Source of the DNA: Hemicentrotus pulcherrimus
Taxonomy: Eukaryota > Echinodermata > Echinoidea > Camarodonta > Strongylocentrotidae
Length of the DNA: 10,854 nucleotides
Assembly: GCA_003118195.1 (NCBI GenBank)
Contig: BEXV01000101.1
Location: forward strand, 70,604-81,457
Direction of reading: 5' to 3'
The notes under the pieces are model-generated. The model was not told the DNA's origin. It searched no databases and saw only the letters and a program-made list of their open reading frames with translations. Shown in pieces: positions 6,706 through 10,854 of the stretch (position 1 is the stretch's first letter; every line of letters begins with the position of its first letter). The position numbers and the translations under genes are program-made.

Positions 6706-7656
6706 AACAAACATAGTTTACAAAACTGGCAGGCAATAACAAAGCAATGGATGCATTTCAATTGTTCTACAAAGGGTTCCATAGATCATGATCGAGAAAG
6801 AATTTAGGTTCTGCATCCCAGATGTCTTCTGTAAAACAAGAAACTTTTGCGTTTATGAAATATTTGCAAATTTTATGAGTGCTTATAAGCTAATGGTACG
6901 AAATGACTGAATCACAATGGGCATGGCACTGCATTTTTTATGATTCAAGAACTTTTTTGCAAGATTCTGTTGTTCAAGATTCTTAAAATTTAAATGTTGT
7001 GAATGTTTTGGGGTTTAGAGTTTCCTTGTTTCTTTTCAAATCAATTACTAATGTTGGGGTGAAGGAGTAACAAACAGATATACATGTAAAACACAGAACA
7101 TCTCATTTTAATGAAAGGAGGGGGGGTAGTTCCATCTGACCCACTCAGCGTATCCTCTTTAATCTGTTTTGCCACTCTAAAGTAATGCTGCTACATAAGT
7201 TGACCTGAAACCTAGGGGCACATGCCATGACCCCACTTTCGAAACTGGTATTGCCCCAGTCCATGACAAAAGCAGATGAGAGGTTAAACAAAATTTACCC
7301 GTTCTTGTGACAACGGAAACTATCAAGACCAGTACCAAGTGAGATACCGGCTTGTCACCACGCACCTTTCGTTACCCCTCTCCCGATCTCTAAGCCCTCA
7401 ACTTCACACCTCCTAATCTAAGGAGCGGCGACCGACAGGGGTGAAAGAGAAACATACCAAAGGGGGGAGAGATGGGGGTGAAGAGATGATAAAATAAGAG
7501 AAAAGGATGTTTAGGGTGAGGGGGAGACGAGTGGAGTGCGTGCCCCAGAGAATTCAAACGCTGAAAAACAATCGCAAACCTTTTCCGTGACAGGGTTGAG
7601 CTGGACAGCTCGGGGCACGGTCTTTGTGATGTCTTTCGCACCTCTGCTGACATCAT
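6706..7656. other. Non-coding, probably intron upstream of the Ig exon
   Basis: No further Ig half-domain (L-x-C-x-A-x-G pattern) is recognisable on the minus strand. AT-rich sequence to about 7100 gives way to a mixed stretch at 7130-7620 with G-rich blocks (GGAGGGGGGG near 7119). Frames of 60-90 codons there lack domains. GTGACAA near 7305 and TTGTCAC near 7353 form a loose 7-bp inverted pair of doubtful meaning. Confidence 0.5.
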
Positions 7657-7869
7657 TGCCATGTCTGTTTTCTCTGCTCATCTCTTTTCCCCTATCTCTG
7701 TCTCTATTTCTGTCTGTATGTCTGTCTATTGGACCCCTCTCTCTCTTTATATTTATATCTCTCTGCTATTTTTTCAAAAATTTCTGTATCTCTCTCTCTT
7801 CCCCTCTCTACTTATCCTTTTCTGTATTTTTCCTCTCTCTCTCTGTAATTCTACCTTTGTGTATCTGTG

Positions 7870-7908
<39 letters not shown>

Positions 7909-7945
7909 TTGTCTTGTTATTCCTGTGCATCTCTCATTCTCAGAT
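7657..7945 (+). repeat. Pyrimidine tract with (CT)n microsatellite
   Basis: About 290 bp are dominated by CT, CTGT and CTTT words with a pure TC run at 7874-7900. Two plus-strand frames (143 and 96 codons) stay open across it and give only Ser/Leu/Phe/Cys-rich low-complexity peptides, so neither is called as a gene. Confidence 0.9.
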
Positions 7946-8377
7946 ACTTGAGCAGTTGGGATGTTAAGAAAGGGAAGTGGCTACGACAATGTTATGGCTG
8001 GTCTAGTTATTGGACCTTTTTTTTTTAAACCTATGTAACCAAAGAACAGATATTTTACTGTAAACTTGAGGAAATATTTGTAAAATTTGTTGTAACATGG
8101 CCAAAACCTCAGTAATTGAGATGTGCTATTCTCCCTTTCATTATAGGCAATATATATATATATAGTTCTTAAACTTGTTTAATGCGGAAGGAAATATCAG
8201 TTTTTGAGGCTGGCGATCGAAAGTAAATCACGTTCAGGTATGGGCATACAGGGAAGTGGTGAAATAGAACTGTTTGCTGGCTTGTCTTATTTACAGTTTG
8301 AATTTCACTATGAAGTTGAATGTACAGAAGGATGAGATGACAAACTGAGGTGAAAAGCATCGACAGGAAGGGATAGA
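7946..8377. other. Non-coding; contains a short (TA)n tract
   Basis: AATATATATATATATAG at about 8149-8165 is a small TA repeat, and T9 occurs near 8019. No exon-like frame was found. Confidence 0.6.
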
Positions 8378-8391
8378 GAGTAATGCAAGAG

Positions 8392-8464
<73 letters not shown>
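8378..8464 (+). repeat. (GA)n microsatellite
   Basis: GA dinucleotides run from about 8388 to 8464 with brief interruptions (GACAGAGAAAGAGA, GACACAGAGA). The purine strand is the plus strand, opposite to the tracts at 4731-5155 and 7657-7945. Purine-rich sequence continues more loosely to about 8660 and supports a spurious Arg/Glu-rich frame at 8568-8762. Confidence 0.95.
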
Positions 8465-8468
<4 letters not shown>

Positions 8469-9135
8469 TGGTTTAAAAGTCAGAAAAGATGGAATTAGAG
8501 TTCAACCAAGGTGAAAAGTGTTAAAAAACGGAGGGGAACAAAGTAACAAAGTGTAGGCAAGAAGAGAATGAGAGACAAAATGAGACAGAGAGGGAGGGAA
8601 AGGGAGAAAGAGAAGGAGTACAAGTGGGAGTTTGAGAAAGGGAGAGTAAGCGAGAAGTATGAAATACCAAGAGAGTGGTTCAGAGATGGAAAAACAATGG
8701 AAACCTGCTCAGTAAAAATGTGGGATCATTTAAAGTGCCAAAAGGGTGTTAATTACTCTTGATAAACTTCTATTGCCATTGGTTAATGCCCCTCTGGTAT
8801 TAAATGAATAGTGGTCATTTTATACTGTCGTGAAGTTATCTCCTTCTTCTTTCAGACCATCTTTAAAACCTGCTACAGTAATCTGATGGTATTACTGATG
8901 CTTGCTCTAAATTTGGCATCCTTGGAAGTTGGTTAAGCTTAAATCCACAAAATCAACCAGTTATCTTTTTGCAACCAAACATTGTTTGCCGCAAGCCAAA
9001 AGGGCGTTTAACTCTATGCGAGTGTATATGACCTAGCGACCTTCTTGCTCTGGAACTACACATGACATGTACATTACTCAAAGCTACCCATCAATTCCCT
9101 GACTTTATATATGTGTTATCCAATTTTCTCTCTAG
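8465..9135. other. Non-coding, no recognisable gene
   Basis: After a purine-rich shoulder (to about 8660) the sequence is unstructured and AT-rich. No domain, splice pair, TIR or regulatory cluster was recognised. Confidence 0.6.
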
Positions 9136-9240
9136 GCAAGAAACAAAATTGAACCACTTTCTTTCAGCTTTGCCTTCTTTGCAGCCGCAGTAGATGAGCT
9201 GCAACATCCCTTCGCCGTAATGAGTGAAAATTTCAGCAAG
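9136..9240 (+). CDS. Weak candidate internal exon, unknown product
   Basis: On the plus strand, CCAATTTTCTCTCTAG (acceptor-like) precedes 105 bases that read openly as 35 codons, beginning ARNKIEPLSFSF and ending HPFAVMSENFSK. A donor-like GTAGGC follows at 9241. The same frame stays open a further 42 codons to TGA at about 9366. The stretch is GC-richer than its surroundings and is phase 0 at both borders. I recognise no domain, no start methionine is required by the model, and a plus-strand exon would oppose the Ig gene. The opposite strand is also partly open, so a transposon remnant or chance frame is equally likely. Confidence 0.12.
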
Positions 9241-10004
9241 GTAGGCCATATATCATGCTGCATTACAGTATGTAACGAGCCAATCTGGCTGCGCTTGAAG
9301 CTAGCCGCCGATTTCAAACAAGTAAAATCTGGTCCAATTTGGCAGGCTAAATTACATAGCGAGGTGTGAAGGTTTCGAAATCAAGCCGATAACTTCATAT
9401 CCTCACCAGAAGGTCATGAAAAAGATGCGGATTTTAACATCTTACCCGTCTCACGTTAAAAAGCATTCAATACCAAGCACCTAGCTCATAGTAATCTCCT
9501 TCACTCCATAACAAATCCTCAACTCACAGAGGAGCAAAAAGAGCCCCAAGAGCATAATCTCATGATCTACATACAGAATAAATAGTAAAGAAAAGATGTG
9601 TCAATCAACTGACCAACCATTTACGTGACCGATTCTCATCGTCAGATATTCCAAGACGCTAACCTATAAATGTTCTATTATTAAATAGAGAGATGGGGCC
9701 ATGAATTACATAATAAAGGCCAAAGACTTTTGATTAGGATAATTAAAAGATTGTCCGGAAGGGCACCAGCTTGCCTAAGTTAATAGAGCAGCACTCCGAG
9801 TGAGTGTTTTATGTTGGGGCCCCTTTACGCACCGTTTAATTAATAGCAATATATGTATGTGCAGAGGACAATTCTTAAAATATGTTTGTACCACAAGTTT
9901 CCTTGTACAAGAAAGATGTACAGGAAAATAATTAAAAGGTAAAATTGACCTCAATTAAAGCTTGTTTATACAAGCCATGGCAAACCAGGATTTTGTCCAA
10001 ATAG
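9241..10004. other. Non-coding, no recognisable gene
   Basis: This AT-rich sequence has a few short symmetric words (CACTCCGAGTG at 9792-9802). No Ig half-domain, splice pair or transposon end was found. Confidence 0.6.
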
Positions 10005-10018
10005 TTTTTTTTTTTTTT
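10005..10018 (+). repeat. Poly-T run (T14)
   Basis: Fourteen consecutive T. It could be the poly-A tail of a minus-strand retrotransposon, but no body or target duplication was recognised next to it. Confidence 0.9.
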
Positions 10019-10087
10019 GCACTATATGAATATCAAGTGAGGATGAAAAAAGTTGCTGTGTTTTACAAGATACAAAAATGTGAAGTG

Positions 10088-10138
10088 CATTGCGGGACAT
10101 GTGTCAATCCTGCACCCTAGCTCGTATTTACGCCATTG
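10088..10138 (-). mobile_element. Decayed CARTGGCRTA transposon end, hAT-like
   Basis: Read on the minus strand from 10138, the sequence starts CAATGGCGTAAATACGAGC, then AGGGTGCAGG and finally ACACATGTCCCGC. CAGTGGCGTAAATA followed by G-rich blocks and a GGGACATGTCCC-like palindrome is a pattern known from DNA-transposon ends in animal genomes. It matches the terminus at 62 at 10 of the first 14 bases (CARTGGCRTA-x-x-TA). The G blocks have decayed, which suggests an old copy. The other end was not found within the window. Confidence 0.3.
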
Positions 10139-10199
10139 ATATACATTTTGTAGAAAGCTGTGAAGTGCAGTACACCACTCGAGTTATGTGTGAACAAGT

Positions 10200-10230
10200 C
10201 TTTAAAGGGTGAAAAGGACACCCTTTAAAG
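10200..10230. repeat. Perfect 12-bp inverted repeat (hairpin, 7-base loop)
   Basis: CTTTAAAGGGTG at 10200-10211 and CACCCTTTAAAG at 10219-10230 are exact reverse complements separated by AAAAGGA. If transcribed, either strand would fold into a stable stem-loop. It may be the ends of a tiny palindromic element or a chance foldback; no flanking target duplication is visible. Confidence 0.9.
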
Positions 10231-10839
10231 CCCCTTCCCAACATAGTAGCCAGTTTGTTGCTGATCATGTTAACCCCACCAAAATTGGCCTATAAAAAGC
10301 TCATTCAAAACCAATTTGGTCTACTAAGCCTGGAGCCATCCACCATCTCAGTACAGGGTCGCTGACGACCAACGAGTCCAAATTCAATTGATTTTTACCC
10401 CGAAAATACAAAAACGATTCAGTGCAGATAGGCTTGGCCCACACGTCAGCCCCCTGAACCGACCCCCTCAACTTAAAGAGCAGATGGAGAAGTGAGATTA
10501 TGAACTCTCGTCTGTTGAGCGCCAGAAAGGCGTTAATTTGTATACTTTTGCATAGTAACTCATATACTTCCCAGAGTGTGTACGCCCTTTTAGCTCAGAC
10601 TCTCTATAATCGTTCCTGCCTGTGATAAGAGTCGAGGGCATCATTCGGTCCACGTTCTCGTTAGTTATAAGTCCATCATCGACATCATCAGGCAGTAGAT
10701 TGGAGTTTGGGATGCTTTATATGCGTTTGGTTAAAGTGGAAGGCAAGTTCAAAAGAATTGACCTACTCGGATATTTGAATTTGCTTGCCCAATATCAGAC
10801 TACAGGAGAGATTCATCGATTCCCCTCTCTTTCTCCCCT
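10231..10839. other. Non-coding, no recognisable gene
   Basis: A TATA-like TATAAAAAG at 10291-10299 lies in the stretch, with a poor initiator match about 30 bases on (TCTACT) and no open frame following, so a promoter is not called. GGTCGCTGACGACC near 10358 is a small 5-bp-stem foldback. A minus-strand frame of about 40 codons near 10380-10500 has no recognisable content. Confidence 0.55.
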
Positions 10840-10854
10840 CCCCCCCCCCCCCCC
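10840..10854. repeat. Homopolymer contig edge (C15)
   Basis: The window ends in fifteen C after a CT/C-rich lead-in. As with the G run at the left edge, this is a likely assembly break and its length is unreliable. Confidence 0.9.

Noticed and set aside
6619..6807. Plus-strand open frame of 62 codons over the Ig exon
   Set aside because: It is antisense to the exon, which has a recognisable domain and splice sites, and it continues into the intron with Lys/Arg-rich A-rich sequence.
7536..7967. Plus-strand open frames of 143 and 96 codons with membrane-like Leu/Phe/Ser segments
   Set aside because: They are pyrimidine-tract translation in two overlapping frames. Apparent hydrophobicity comes from CTN and TTY codons.
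9132..9317. Minus-strand frame of 61 codons, and another minus frame reading LIYCGCKEGKA
   Set aside because: The Cys pattern was checked as a possible upstream Ig half-domain (L-x-C-x-A-x-G) but lacks the Gly-x-Pro and Trp context and good splice sites.
10291..10299. TATAAAAAG as a TATA box
   Set aside because: There is no good initiator at the expected distance and no open frame or exon downstream, and such words are common in AT-rich DNA.
1..10854. CRISPR array, bacterial operon, rRNA or intact tRNA gene
   Set aside because: There are no regularly spaced repeats with unique spacers, no ribosome-binding sites with tandem ORFs, no rRNA core motifs, and no closing tRNA cloverleaf.

Overview
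This window looks like non-coding nuclear DNA of an animal, most likely a marine invertebrate. It is AT-rich and has scattered microsatellites, ends of cut-and-paste transposons, and a single short exon with canonical splice sites. Nothing looks bacterial: there are no operons, no ribosome-binding sites, and the longest open frames are by-products of simple repeats. The window starts in T10-G19 and ends in C15, as expected of a contig broken at homopolymers. The species cannot be read from the sequence.

The one convincing coding element is on the minus strand at 6486-6663. This 178-bp exon has a good polypyrimidine-AG acceptor and a GTAAGT donor, and encodes the second half of an I-set immunoglobulin domain (Trp at the start, D-x-G-x-Y-x-C near the middle, ending ASLDIA). 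The words GALFFLRV and KNASLDIA most resemble the first Ig domain of Roundabout (Robo) axon-guidance receptors, but another neural Ig-superfamily receptor cannot be excluded. I found no neighbouring exon of that gene. The simplest layout is therefore one exon between two long introns: 6664 upwards is upstream and 6485 downwards is downstream, in gene orientation.

Region by region: 1-62 homopolymers and the outer end of a hAT-like transposon (CAGTGGC type); 166-235 a decayed tRNA-like (SINE) head; 236-2000 unremarkable; 2013-2093 and 2730-2809 two short elements with TTAACCC...GGGTTAA-type ends that look related to each other in inverted orientation; 2621-2660 CT repeat; 3217-3480 a cluster of homeodomain-like and TGACAGGT motifs; 3620-4152 a (GAT)n array with higher-order structure; 4731-5155 a pyrimidine tract with CT and CCAT repeats; 6237-6449 a TTAA-flanked possible piggyBac-type MITE; 6486-6663 the Ig exon; 7657-7945 a second pyrimidine tract; 8378-8464 a GA repeat; 9136-9240 a weak candidate exon; 10088-10138 a second decayed CARTGGCRTA transposon end; 10200-10230 a perfect hairpin; 10840-10854 poly-C.

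The observation with the most possible novelty is at 3473-4208. A plus-strand frame with a hydrophobic start runs into a long Asp/Glu/Asn repeat and is broken only by one extra C at 3764. It may be only a triplet microsatellite, but the alternative, an Asp-rich secreted protein of biomineral type, is testable. I see no evidence for a new multi-gene system here.
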